DNA of 24,504 nt from a virus. Location of the stretch: the IMG/VR virus record IMGVR_UViG_3300006789_000152, positions 1-24,504 of that record. The stretch is one strand, 5' to 3'. Position numbers and translations under genes: made by a program. This document shows positions 1-7,653 of this stretch, in pieces. The notes under the pieces were generated by a model. It saw nothing but the letters and a program-made list of their open reading frames with translations, ran no database searches and was not told the origin of the DNA. Position 1 is the first letter of the stretch. Every line of letters starts with the position of its first letter.

Positions 1-86
1 GAACTAACAGTATTACTATCAGCAGCGTATAAGGCAAGAGGTGTCCAAAGTATTAAACATAGGATAATAAAAATAAAATAATTCAT
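1..86 (-). CDS. Secreted or membrane-anchored small protein, N-terminal part only
   Basis: On the minus strand an ATG at 86 opens a frame that runs off the left edge after 28 codons. The visible residues begin MNYFIFIILCLILW, a hydrophobic stretch, followed by TPLALYAADS. This looks like a Sec signal peptide with an A-x-A type cleavage site near residue 21-22. The start follows a weak purine-rich GGCGG site. It lies just after a 26-residue membrane protein at the end of the late operon, where phages often keep lysis or spanin-like genes. The function cannot be decided from the fragment. Confidence 0.5.
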   Translation of the reverse strand, partial: MNYFIFIILCLILWTPLALYAADSNTVS

Positions 87-98
87 TAATGGCCGCCA

Positions 99-179
99 TT
101 AGTATTTAAATCCTGGTGTCATTAGTAGAAACATAGCACCGATCAATAGTACTATGTATATAAGTAATCTAAAGTTCAT
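99..179 (-). CDS. 26-residue single-span membrane protein
   Basis: A short minus-strand frame starts with ATG immediately after the stop codon of the radical SAM gene and encodes 26 residues. Residues 4-21 are almost all hydrophobic (LLIYIVLLIGAMFLLM), so it is a likely single membrane span, ending in a short polar tail (PGFKY). It sits between the maturase gene and a signal-peptide protein. A holin-like or spanin-associated role is possible but not shown. It was accepted because of its tight spacing, its composition and the otherwise empty gap. Confidence 0.4.
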   Translation of the reverse strand: MNFRLLIYIVLLIGAMFLLMTPGFKY

Positions 180-180
180 C

Positions 181-1521
181 TTATACTCCCGCATATTGTT
201 TCATTTCAAACCCAAATACATCTCGTCTATATTCTGGTAAGTCTTCTCCTTCAATACGATACAAGATATGCCCCGTTAATTCATATAGTGCTGCTGCTAA
301 CCATACTACATTATCACTATAAGAATTGTCGCAAGAAAGTTTCCATTCTTCTGAGTTAGGACTTAAAAATAAACATGCCCCTTGACATAAATGAAGAACA
401 GGACATTTAGGGCATTCATCCCTATCTGACCAGTGAGTTCCTGTCTTGATATTCACATCTTTCAAATTATCCATCGTTCCAATATGATGTGAAATACCAT
501 CTGGGTTTTCAGATGAAATTGTGACATTCTGGCAAGTGGTGACATTACCATTCAAATCAACTGCCATTGTCTCTGGAGAATCCATTCCACATTTTTGTTG
601 TAAAGAACTAGATGGTTTTTGTTCTTTCAGTGAATTTAAGAAGAAATCTATTTTTTGATTTAAAATACTAAATTGATGTATTTTTCTGTCCATTATTTCT
701 CGAAATGCCTTACGTCTATATTTTATATGTTCCTCGTTGTTTTTCCATGACATCGATGCACCGCCTTCATCGTAAGCATCAACAGTTCCGCCCTCTCCTA
801 TTGTTACCATCCCAAAATTATTTCGTATCCACCTCTGAACTTCTGCACGCCTATCATTATTTTTATGAATCATAGCACCAACAGCAAATCGGTTCTCTGG
901 AACTAAAAGGTTTCGTAATTTAAAAAGCCATTTCTTTTTTTCAGGATCATCTAATGGATCAGGTCCTCTCGTCTTTTGTCCAACACCATCATGTGAAATA
1001 GAAACACTAAATTTGTATTTCTGAATGAAATCAATTATTTCTTGATTAATTAAAGAACCATTTGTAATAACACTAAATGTTGCTTTTGGATATTTCTCAT
1101 GAAGTTGCTCTGTTATCATTTTCATTTTTGGAAAATACAAAAATGGCTCTCCACCCCATAACTCAAAGTGTAACGTTTCACCAACTGTTACATTATCAAA
1201 TCTTTTAACAAATACAGAAATTTCTTCTGCCGTCTTTTCATCTTCATCCTCATGTTTATAATTATCATCTGGATTACGAGGAATAAATCTTTGCGAACAA
1301 TACTCACATGAATAATTACATTTAAGTCCTAATTGTATTTTAATCTTTGTTAAATTTCGTTTTCCTGCATCCATTTTATAAAATGGAATCCAGTCTTTAA
1401 AAACATCTTGTGCAAGAACAATATCACCATTCTCGTAACGTAACTCTGACGTAGAATTATCATAATTAAGAATTAATTCTGTTCCTTCTTTTTCTTTTTC
1501 TAAATAGAATTTAAATTTCAT
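181..1521 (-). CDS. Radical SAM protein with SPASM domain (peptide/protein maturase type)
   Basis: The 446-residue protein has the radical SAM cluster motif C68-x3-C72-x2-C75 (CNYSCEYC), which binds the 4Fe-4S cluster that cleaves S-adenosylmethionine. The GGEP motif is at 123-126. The C-terminal part matches the SPASM cysteine pattern closely: C311, then G325-x4-C330, then C370-x2-C373-x5-C379-x3-C383, then C397, so it should hold two auxiliary 4Fe-4S clusters. SPASM enzymes such as sulfatase maturases and sactipeptide synthases act on peptide substrates, so a peptidyl substrate is the best guess. An N-terminal stretch of about 60 residues precedes the barrel. The start overlaps the end of an oxygenase gene by ATGA, indicating co-translation. 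It is the last enzyme of a modification cluster behind the tail genes. All expected cysteines are present, so it should be active; the substrate is unknown. Confidence 0.93.
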   Translation of the reverse strand: MKFKFYLEKEKEGTELILNYDNSTSELRYENGDIVLAQDVFKDWIPFYKMDAGKRNLTKIKIQLGLKCNYSCEYCSQRFIPRNPDDNYKHEDEDEKTAEEISVFVKRFDNVTVGETLHFELWGGEPFLYFPKMKMITEQLHEKYPKATFSVITNGSLINQEIIDFIQKYKFSVSISHDGVGQKTRGPDPLDDPEKKKWLFKLRNLLVPENRFAVGAMIHKNNDRRAEVQRWIRNNFGMVTIGEGGTVDAYDEGGASMSWKNNEEHIKYRRKAFREIMDRKIHQFSILNQKIDFFLNSLKEQKPSSSLQQKCGMDSPETMAVDLNGNVTTCQNVTISSENPDGISHHIGTMDNLKDVNIKTGTHWSDRDECPKCPVLHLCQGACLFLSPNSEEWKLSCDNSYSDNVVWLAAALYELTGHILYRIEGEDLPEYRRDVFGFEMKQYAGV

Positions 1522-2225
1522 AATAATGGTCTTAAATTTATTAACTTAATTAATGTTGGATGTATTTGTGATTCTCTACTTATTTTAAAATTAACAACTA
1601 AACACACTCTTAGTCCTGCTTGGGTATGTGTATTTGTCTCATGCCAAACGTACCCTGGGTGTATTACAGTAAGACCATTATATGGACTTATTTTTATAAT
1701 ATCCGCTCTAGTATCACCTTCAGGGCATAGATTAGTTGGTCTAGGATCTAATAGTATTAGATTTCCGCTATAATCCGTATCTAACGGCGGGGCGCCTTCA
1801 TCATTTTCTACATAAAATTCATTACCTACTGTTAAATAATGTATTAATGTTCCGTCAACATTAGTATGTCGATGTGGTTCTAATCTTTTATCATGTGACA
1901 ATTGTATTTTGCTAGTACAATGAGCTTCTACTTGTACTGTTTCATTAAATCCCCATGCTTGTTTAATATACGCTTTAATAACTTTACTAATAATAAGTTC
2001 GAACCTATATACAGATTTAAAGATATTTGTTTTATTCTCAGTATTGCCAGTATACTGAGTGTAATCAAATAAATCTATGCATGAAGGCACTGGTTCTTTT
2101 GTAGTTATCCTTTTAGAATAGTTAGTTACAACCCATTGAATTAAATCTTTTCTTACATCTTCTGGAAGATCAATTGCTAGCTGACCAATAGGGGTAGCCC
2201 ATTCTTCTGTAATTTGTAAGTTCAT
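1518..2225 (-). CDS. 2OG-Fe(II) oxygenase-like protein, paralogue 1 of 5
   Basis: The 235-residue protein has the pattern seen in all five tandem paralogues. It opens with a WATPIG-like start (residues 9-14), then a basic PHRH motif (H118, H120) followed by DGTLIHYLTVG, an LLDPRP motif (159-163), and near the end PGYVWHETN (H195) with R206. These fit the jelly-roll metal site (histidine pair near strand 2, distal histidine, 2-oxoglutarate-binding arginine) of the phage 2OG-Fe(II) oxygenase family related to TIGR02466. The expected reaction is oxygen- and 2OG-dependent hydroxylation; the substrate is not known. The stop overlaps the start of the radical SAM gene by ATGA, and the gap to paralogue 2 is 7 bases. 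Family assignment rests on motifs read by eye. Confidence 0.8.
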   Translation of the reverse strand: MNLQITEEWATPIGQLAIDLPEDVRKDLIQWVVTNYSKRITTKEPVPSCIDLFDYTQYTGNTENKTNIFKSVYRFELIISKVIKAYIKQAWGFNETVQVEAHCTSKIQLSHDKRLEPHRHTNVDGTLIHYLTVGNEFYVENDEGAPPLDTDYSGNLILLDPRPTNLCPEGDTRADIIKISPYNGLTVIHPGYVWHETNTHTQAGLRVCLVVNFKISRESQIHPTLIKLINLRPLL

Positions 2226-2232
2226 ATCATTC

Positions 2233-2925
2233 TTAAATCATAGGTCTTGAAGGTTTAGCCTCATCTGAAGTTGGATTTCTCATTAGTTCTCTTGTTGGTT
2301 CAATTGAAGTATTTTCTAAAACACCTGGAGCAATATCAAAATTAACAACAAGACTTATTCTAAGTCCAGATTTTGTATGAGAATTAGTTTCATGCCAAAT
2401 ATACCCAGGCTGAATTACAGTTGTTCCTGCTACTGGTCTTATAGTTCTAGCCTTATTATTATAAGGATAACTAACATTTGGTCTAGGATCTAACAGCATG
2501 AGATCACCACTATAGTCATTATTTATACTAGTATAATGCATTTCCTCGTTTTCAATAAAATATTCATTGCCTACTGTTAAATAATAAATTAAAGTTCCAT
2601 CAGCGTTATCATGAAAATGGGGCTCTACTCTTCTCCTATGAGGTTGTTGAATATGACTAAGACAATGTATTAGCATACCTATATTTTCATCTAACCCCCA
2701 TGCCTCTTTTACATACTCTCTTATTAGTTTAGAAACAATCATTTCAAATCTATAAACTGCTTTAAAAATATGTATTTGTGAATCAGAAGCATACTTTGTA
2801 TAATTAAAAAGATCTAAATTTGTAGCTGATGTAACACACTGAACTAGTGAATCCCTCATTGATTTGGGTAAGTTAATTTCAGTTTTTCCTATAGGAGTTG
2901 ACCAAAGTTGTTGGTAGTTCATCAT
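2233..2925 (-). CDS. 2OG-Fe(II) oxygenase-like protein, paralogue 2 of 5
   Basis: This 230-residue protein shares the family layout: WSTPIGK near residue 8, PHFH followed by DGTLIYYLTVG in the middle, LLDPRP, then QPGYIWHETN and GLRISLVVNF near the C-terminus. The presumed iron ligands and the 2OG-binding arginine are all kept. It is closest in text to paralogue 1. A C-terminal extension of about 25 polar residues ending RPMI is not shared. Its first 47 bases overlap the end of paralogue 3 in another frame, so the two are probably translationally coupled. The start at 2925 is a double ATG (MM). Substrate unknown. Confidence 0.8.
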   Translation of the reverse strand: MMNYQQLWSTPIGKTEINLPKSMRDSLVQCVTSATNLDLFNYTKYASDSQIHIFKAVYRFEMIVSKLIREYVKEAWGLDENIGMLIHCLSHIQQPHRRRVEPHFHDNADGTLIYYLTVGNEYFIENEEMHYTSINNDYSGDLMLLDPRPNVSYPYNNKARTIRPVAGTTVIQPGYIWHETNSHTKSGLRISLVVNFDIAPGVLENTSIEPTRELMRNPTSDEAKPSRPMI

Positions 2926-3634
2926 GGTTTTTTGTTAAAATAGTAAAGGATACAGCAACTAAAACTCTTACTCCTGCCTTAGTATGAGTATTAGTTTCGT
3001 GCCAAACATATCCAGGGTGAATTAAAGTAAATCCTTTTGTGGGTGTAACTACAAAATATTGGTTATTACCGGGGTACCCTTCTCTTGCAATAGTTACTCC
3101 TATATTACAGGGCCTAGGATCTAATAATATTAGATCCCCACTAAAATCCGTGTTTAAAGGTGGACGAGAAGGAGACCCATCAGAATATTTTTCTAAATCA
3201 AATTCTCCACCTATTGTTAAGTAATGTACTAAAACTCCATCCCAACCATGATGGTAATGAGGAGCTGTTCTTCTTCCAAATGTTTGTTGTACATTACCAA
3301 ACCCCCTAGCTTTTATTTCAACATTCTTATCAGCATCCCACGCCTTATGAATATAATCTCTAATTACATTAGATATAATTTTTTCAAAATCCTTAACTTG
3401 TTTAACTTCATTCTCGTCAGAATATCTAGAACAATCAAATATGTTGTAAATTTTTCTTTCAAATAATTCTGATTCAGTTATTGTTCCAATTTTTCCATCA
3501 TAAGTATCTTCAGTAAATACATGATCTTGTTTTTTTATTATATCAATAAGCGTAATTCTCATTTCTTCTGGTAAATCAATATGTCCTTCCGCTATAGTTG
3601 ACGGCCATTCCTGATCAATTTTTAACTTATTCAT
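2879..3634 (-). CDS. 2OG-Fe(II) oxygenase-like protein, paralogue 3 of 5
   Basis: The 251-residue protein has the conserved EWPSTIAEGHIDLPEEMR start, the PHYHHGWDGVLVHYLTIGG core, LLDPRP and HPGYVWHETNTHTKAGVR. The metal and cosubstrate residues are present. Compared with paralogues 1 and 2 it carries an insertion near residues 35-65 and a longer segment before LLDPRP, so substrate loops probably differ. It ends only after overlapping the next gene by 47 bases, and it starts directly after the stop of paralogue 4. Two plus-strand open frames inside it are shadows of its codon pattern. Confidence 0.8.
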   Translation of the reverse strand: MNKLKIDQEWPSTIAEGHIDLPEEMRITLIDIIKKQDHVFTEDTYDGKIGTITESELFERKIYNIFDCSRYSDENEVKQVKDFEKIISNVIRDYIHKAWDADKNVEIKARGFGNVQQTFGRRTAPHYHHGWDGVLVHYLTIGGEFDLEKYSDGSPSRPPLNTDFSGDLILLDPRPCNIGVTIAREGYPGNNQYFVVTPTKGFTLIHPGYVWHETNTHTKAGVRVLVAVSFTILTKNHDELPTTLVNSYRKN

Positions 3635-4414
3635 TTAACCTCTTAATGGCTTACTTAATTCATTGTACCCATGCGACATAATTCTAAAATTAACAACAAT
3701 ACAAATTCTTGTACCTTCACCAAGCCAAGGATTGGTTTCATGCCATAAATAGTTGGGGTGAATTATGGTAAGTCCCATTCTTGGGGATACGGTATGTACT
3801 TTTTCCCAGTATGGATAATTAATTGCAGGTCGTGGATCAGTAAATAATATTTTATGTGTGCCATGTCGAGGAGATTTTTCAGCCCCTTCCATTAAATTTC
3901 CGTCTCCTACAGCAAGATAATGTATTAAAACACCGCTAGTATCTTGATGATAATGGGGATAAGTTCTTGCACCTGGTTGTTGGACATTACCAAAACATCT
4001 ACCCTCAATTCTAAGATCATCAGCTTGCTGAATCCCCCATCCTTTACGAATATAGTAGCGAATCATTTGGCAAGCAACTTGTTCAAACTCTAAAATAGAA
4101 TCTTTAGCAAAAGGATACTCATCACAATCATCAAAAAGATTATAATGAGTAGTAGCGTAAAATCCTTTAGCTTCTGCAATAGAATAAAAATCAGGATTCG
4201 TTTGTTTTACTTCACTTAGAGCTGTTTCTTTTAATTCAAGAACTTTACTAAGATCCTCGACCATGTTGGGAGGAAGTTTTGTATCACTTTCAAAAAAGGG
4301 AGTAGTAAATTTTTGTTCTATCTTTGAGAAATTGTCTAGTGGGTGGGTGGTTGTATCTTTAGGTTCTTCTGTTATATTTTCATAAAATGCTATATGCTCG
4401 GGTTTTGTTATCAT
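3635..4414 (-). CDS. 2OG-Fe(II) oxygenase-like protein, paralogue 4 of 5
   Basis: The 259-residue protein is the most divergent of the five. It keeps PHYHQDTSGVLIHYLAVG, TDPRP, HPNYLWHETN and TRICIVVNF, so the presumed active site is intact, but LLDPRP is changed to LFTDPRP. About 35 extra N-terminal residues precede the FTTPFF segment that replaces WATPIG. A pairing of G-R-C-F-G-N-V-Q-Q before the histidine motif links it with paralogues 3 and 5. It abuts paralogue 3 with no gap. Its ATG overlaps the stop of a possible 29-codon frame at 4411-4500. No strong ribosome-binding site is seen upstream, so it may depend on coupling. Confidence 0.78.
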   Translation of the reverse strand: MITKPEHIAFYENITEEPKDTTTHPLDNFSKIEQKFTTPFFESDTKLPPNMVEDLSKVLELKETALSEVKQTNPDFYSIAEAKGFYATTHYNLFDDCDEYPFAKDSILEFEQVACQMIRYYIRKGWGIQQADDLRIEGRCFGNVQQPGARTYPHYHQDTSGVLIHYLAVGDGNLMEGAEKSPRHGTHKILFTDPRPAINYPYWEKVHTVSPRMGLTIIHPNYLWHETNPWLGEGTRICIVVNFRIMSHGYNELSKPLRG

Positions 4415-4500
4415 AAGTCATTTAAAATGAAGATCATCAAAGAGAGTTTAGTATCGCATTCATCGTTTGCAATAGCAAAATCGTGACTATAATAACGCAA
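4411..4500 (-). CDS. Possible 29-residue ORF, or in-frame extension of the preceding gene
   Basis: The gap between paralogues 5 and 4 is 95 bases in an operon whose other gaps are 0-8 bases. It holds an open minus-strand frame from a TTG at 4500 to a TGA that overlaps the next ATG. The peptide ends SLMIFILNDL. The frame is the same as that of paralogue 5, separated from it only by that gene's TAG stop and three codons. It could be a tiny coupled gene, a remnant of a longer C-terminus, or chance. No Shine-Dalgarno site is visible. Confidence 0.2.
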   Translation of the reverse strand: MRYYSHDFAIANDECDTKLSLMIFILNDL

Positions 4501-4509
4501 CTGTGTATC

Positions 4510-5379
4510 CTATACTAAAGGCTTTACTATACCAGAATTATTCCTCGTTAATACGCGATAATTAACAACAACCGCTGCTCTGATGCCTGTACCAACATAT
4601 GTATTTGATTCATGCCAAAGATAAGCAGGATGAAAAATAGTTGTTCCTACTTTCGGTTCAAATGCAATTGCTTTATTATCATAGGGGTAACTAACAGCAG
4701 GTCGTGGATCTTGTAACAACATGTTACCTGAACCTTCACATGGTAAATTATCTTTAGATAATTCAAATGATCCGTAATCAGCAACCTTGTTATCTTTTAT
4801 TGGTTCAATTTCTGCATTACGGGGGATAATTAATAATTCTTCATTACTTGTATCTTCACCTTTAATATCAAACTCTCCACCAAGCGTTAAATAGGTAATC
4901 ATTACACCATCAAAACCGTGATGATAATGAGGATAAGTACGTCTACCATTAGTTTGCATATTACCAAAAGCACGAGCTTCTAAATTCATTGATTCAGTAT
5001 TTTTAGTATCCCAAGAATTTGCAATATAGTATCTAATCATTTCGGAAGCAATTTTTTCAAAGCCACGAATATGTTGTCCAACTTCTTTATCTTCCCCAAA
5101 CTCAAACATATTGTAATGATTTGCTTCAAACTCTGGTGTTTGTGTTTTCTTATGAGTACCCATTGTGGTGCAATAACCACGTGAAGCAATAAACTTAATA
5201 AGACCTATTCTCATTTCTTCAGGTAAATTAAGTTCCATTTCACCTACAGGTGTTGCCCATTGGGATGTAATTTTCATATGACCCGCAAGAGGATGTTCTT
5301 TTGATAAAAATTTATCTTGTTTCACAGGTTCAACAGCAGGCATATTGAACATGTCTTCTAAAACTATTGTTGTAGACAT
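4510..5379 (-). CDS. 2OG-Fe(II) oxygenase-like protein, paralogue 5 of 5 (longest, first transcribed)
   Basis: The 289-residue protein is the operon-proximal copy. After a 35-residue N-terminal extension it shows QWATPVGEMELNLPEEMR, then YPHYHHGFDGVMITYLTLGG, an insertion of about 45 residues rich in acidic and polar residues, LLQDPRP, and HPAYLWHESN with GIRAAVVVNY. The presumed ligands are kept. The insertion between the first histidine motif and DPRP is unique among the five and probably forms an extra loop near the active site. An AAGGGG ribosome-binding site lies 8 bases upstream of the ATG. It follows the 336-residue virion protein by 12 bases, linking the enzyme block to the tail operon. 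Confidence 0.8.
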   Translation of the reverse strand: MSTTIVLEDMFNMPAVEPVKQDKFLSKEHPLAGHMKITSQWATPVGEMELNLPEEMRIGLIKFIASRGYCTTMGTHKKTQTPEFEANHYNMFEFGEDKEVGQHIRGFEKIASEMIRYYIANSWDTKNTESMNLEARAFGNMQTNGRRTYPHYHHGFDGVMITYLTLGGEFDIKGEDTSNEELLIIPRNAEIEPIKDNKVADYGSFELSKDNLPCEGSGNMLLQDPRPAVSYPYDNKAIAFEPKVGTTIFHPAYLWHESNTYVGTGIRAAVVVNYRVLTRNNSGIVKPLV

Positions 5380-5391
5380 TTTTTCCCCTTT

Positions 5392-6402
5392 TTAAGTTAC
5401 GGTATACTGTACATCTTCAACACCTGTAAAGTTTCTAAATCCAATCTTAACTTTAAAGGTATCGTCAGTTGCTAAACCTAGCGCAGATACTTTAAATGAT
5501 CCTAAACCATCTGTAACGGCAACTCTAGTTTTAGGAAGATACCCTCCTGTAGATTCTAAATATACAGTAGTATCTTTTTCTATAAGAGTGCCATCTTTTT
5601 CAGTCATCTTAAATTCAACCGTGTCAGACTCATCAGCAGCAATATCACCACCACCACTTGTGACAGTAAAGTGTGGCATAGCATCACCAAGTTGCCCCAA
5701 ATAGTTATAGTCAGCAGGAGCTTCCCAATCAGTAAGTATGTTAGTACTAAATCCAAATCCCTTGTTATATTTTAAGGTCACAGAACAATCCGTAAATTTA
5801 TCAGATTGAAATGGTTGATATACAAATAATGAAGCAGGAGCACCATATTGTCGTACTGAACGAAGTGGGTGGGCTTTAGAATTAAAAGTATGGGTAAGTG
5901 CATTATAAGCAGGGGAAGTTCTTGGGCAAGAAGACGACATTACACCTATTACCCAACATGCTACATCAGAGTGTTCACCGTTACGTATAGAAGGATCAGA
6001 TGGATCAATCCAAGAATAAGCACAATTACGAAACCATTGTCCTGTCAATTGTTCTGTAACACTATCTCTAATACTAGCTGGTATATTAGGAAGAAAGTCC
6101 TCACCTAATTTTTCTTCTCCAAAAATTGAACCTGCGGGCAATCTATTGTGATACACCCCTTTATTCAATTTTGGGAATTCCATATACTTAGGTAATGCAG
6201 AAAAATTTAAGCTCTTTGAGATAAGCTTTGAACTTTCTACAGTTGGAACTTGTCCTTCAACATCTAAAGTAATTTCTGCACTTTTTTCATCTAATTCGTG
6301 TCCTTCAAGTGGACTCCATATTTTTAAGCAAGCGTAGTCATCATGCACTAAATACTCTACATGAACTCCTACGGATAGACTGTTATACATTTTTTTAAAC
6401 AT
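5392..6402 (-). CDS. Putative virion/tail protein with C-terminal Ig-like domain
   Basis: The 336-residue protein has no motif that I can name over most of its length. Its last 90 residues (ADESDTVEFKMTEKDGTLI..., TTVYLESTGGYLPKTRV, then TDGLGSFKVSALGL and VQYTVT) have the rhythm of a bacterial Ig-like (Big) beta-sandwich, a domain common on phage tail and head decoration proteins. It contains several cysteines in the middle (NCAYSW, DVACWV, SSCPR), which is unusual beside most of its neighbours. It lies between the Asn/Cys-rich fibre and the first oxygenase, so it may be a virion component or a second substrate of the enzymes. The function is inferred from position and composition. Confidence 0.55.
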   Translation of the reverse strand: MFKKMYNSLSVGVHVEYLVHDDYACLKIWSPLEGHELDEKSAEITLDVEGQVPTVESSKLISKSLNFSALPKYMEFPKLNKGVYHNRLPAGSIFGEEKLGEDFLPNIPASIRDSVTEQLTGQWFRNCAYSWIDPSDPSIRNGEHSDVACWVIGVMSSSCPRTSPAYNALTHTFNSKAHPLRSVRQYGAPASLFVYQPFQSDKFTDCSVTLKYNKGFGFSTNILTDWEAPADYNYLGQLGDAMPHFTVTSGGGDIAADESDTVEFKMTEKDGTLIEKDTTVYLESTGGYLPKTRVAVTDGLGSFKVSALGLATDDTFKVKIGFRNFTGVEDVQYTVT

Positions 6403-6424
6403 TTTATAGTATCCTTTAATTTAT

Positions 6425-7135
6425 TTAACAATTACAAGCGCAGTCACAAGCGTTCCAACAATTTGAAGAAGCTAATGTAATATTAGGAGCACTAGTACTT
6501 AATGTATGGCCATTAACGCCGCCATTACAAGCGTTGGGCTTAATTGCCCCGCCTGTTCCGGATCCAGTTGTAATTGTTCCATTACCGGTTCCAGAGCAAT
6601 TAGCACAATTAGCCATCCCATTACCATTTGTTGTACAGTTGCCATGATTAGTACAGTTAGTCGTCCATGTACCGTCACCTCGAAGATAATTTCCTGAACC
6701 ACCAGTACCAGAACCTAATCTAGCTGAAGCTATCGTACCTGATCCTATTCTAGCCGCATCCATTGCTCCTGAACTAATATTATCTGCATTAGTAGTGTCT
6801 GTAGTTGCACTAGTTGCAAGGCCAGCAACCTGAGCATTTGGAAGATCAACTATTCTGGCATTTGGTAATGTACCACTTGAAATATTACTAGCACTAGTAG
6901 TATCTGTCGTAGCAGAAGCTGCTAAACCAGCAACTTGAGCATTCGGGAGATCTACGATTCGTGCGTTAGGTAACGTTCCTGTATTAATATTACTGGCATC
7001 TCTTGTATCTGTATTGGACCAGGCCGGTACATTTAAAAGAGTATTCCAGTCGGAGGCAGGTACGTTATCTAAGCCAGCTGAGATAACATCCCCGTCTGCT
7101 TCTAGTAAGTTTGCGAGTTCTCTAGCTTTGCTCAT
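6425..7135 (-). CDS. Tail-fibre protein with 35-residue repeats and Asn/Cys-rich C-terminus
   Basis: The 236-residue protein begins MSKARELANL, a start often seen on marine phage fibres. Residues 46-80 and 81-115 are tandem 35-residue repeats (SNI..GTLPNARIVDL, NAQVAGLA, SATTDTT), 31 of 35 identical, with a degenerate third copy to about 142. SGNYLRGDGTW (148-157) is a common fibre-tip linker. Residues 160-236 are strange: all ten cysteines of the protein (161, 167, 177, 180, 203, 226, 230, 232, 234, 236) and fifteen asparagines, with Asn-Cys six times and the ending NACDCACNC. This could be a metal-binding or cross-linked tip. Because a radical SAM/SPASM enzyme and five oxygenases follow in the operon, I infer that the tail may be enzymatically modified. 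The stop is well supported, with no sign of a frameshift making the Cys-rich end. Confidence 0.8.
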   Translation of the reverse strand: MSKARELANLLEADGDVISAGLDNVPASDWNTLLNVPAWSNTDTRDASNINTGTLPNARIVDLPNAQVAGLAASATTDTTSASNISSGTLPNARIVDLPNAQVAGLATSATTDTTNADNISSGAMDAARIGSGTIASARLGSGTGGSGNYLRGDGTWTTNCTNHGNCTTNGNGMANCANCSGTGNGTITTGSGTGGAIKPNACNGGVNGHTLSTSAPNITLASSNCWNACDCACNC

Positions 7136-7147
7136 CGTTTTATCCTT

Positions 7148-7624
7148 TTAGAAATTTATAAACTCAATTTTATCGGCAGTGGTGGCTCCTGCTGCAAGTA
7201 CTACCGTAGTACCATTAGTAGCCACAAAATCATTTCCCACTCCGTTTAATAATTTTACGCCATTTAAAAATACATGTAATCGTCCTGGTGTGTATACGTG
7301 AGGAAAATCTGTTTGCGCAGCTGTTGGTGTTTCAACTGTTTCTGAATACTGATCATCAGCTGCAAAATCCTCTAATAATTCCGCTGTCATTCTAAGTTCA
7401 ACAGGAATACCAGCAGAGTGTCCGCCTGCTACAGCATCACATGTAAAAGTAACCCCCGAAATAGCCGTAACTTTAACTACTTCATCGGTTAGAGATACAT
7501 ACGTCCAGTCTCCCCCACTTAAAGTAGGGAAAGTCGCTGCTGACACTACATCAAAACTAGTTGCCCCAGCGGATATTGTTGAATCTAATGTTGTATATGC
7601 ATTATTCGTAAACTTTACGCCCAT
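7148..7624 (-). CDS. Tail-fibre/appendage protein, beta-rich
   Basis: The 158-residue protein has two modules that recur in marine phage fibre proteins. The first (residues 1-75) has the form F-NNA-TTLDSTISAGATSF...FPTLSGGDW...VVKVTAISG. The second (about 100-158) reads AAQTDFPHVYTPGRLHVFLNGVKL and ends with ATTADKIEFINF. Both are beta-rich. It is probably a structural subunit of the tail tip or fibre. It lies 12 bases upstream of the repeat-bearing fibre gene in the transcript, and the two may assemble together. The family call is from pattern memory, not from a search. Confidence 0.65.
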   Translation of the reverse strand: MGVKFTNNAYTTLDSTISAGATSFDVVSAATFPTLSGGDWTYVSLTDEVVKVTAISGVTFTCDAVAGGHSAGIPVELRMTAELLEDFAADDQYSETVETPTAAQTDFPHVYTPGRLHVFLNGVKLLNGVGNDFVATNGTTVVLAAGATTADKIEFINF

Positions 7625-7653
7625 AGCTGTACTCCTTTAAGTAACAGGGGTTA

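Noticed and set aside
3039-3466. Plus-strand open frames inside the oxygenase genes
   Set aside because: They lie opposite clear conserved coding sequence, lack ribosome-binding sites and have no family features.
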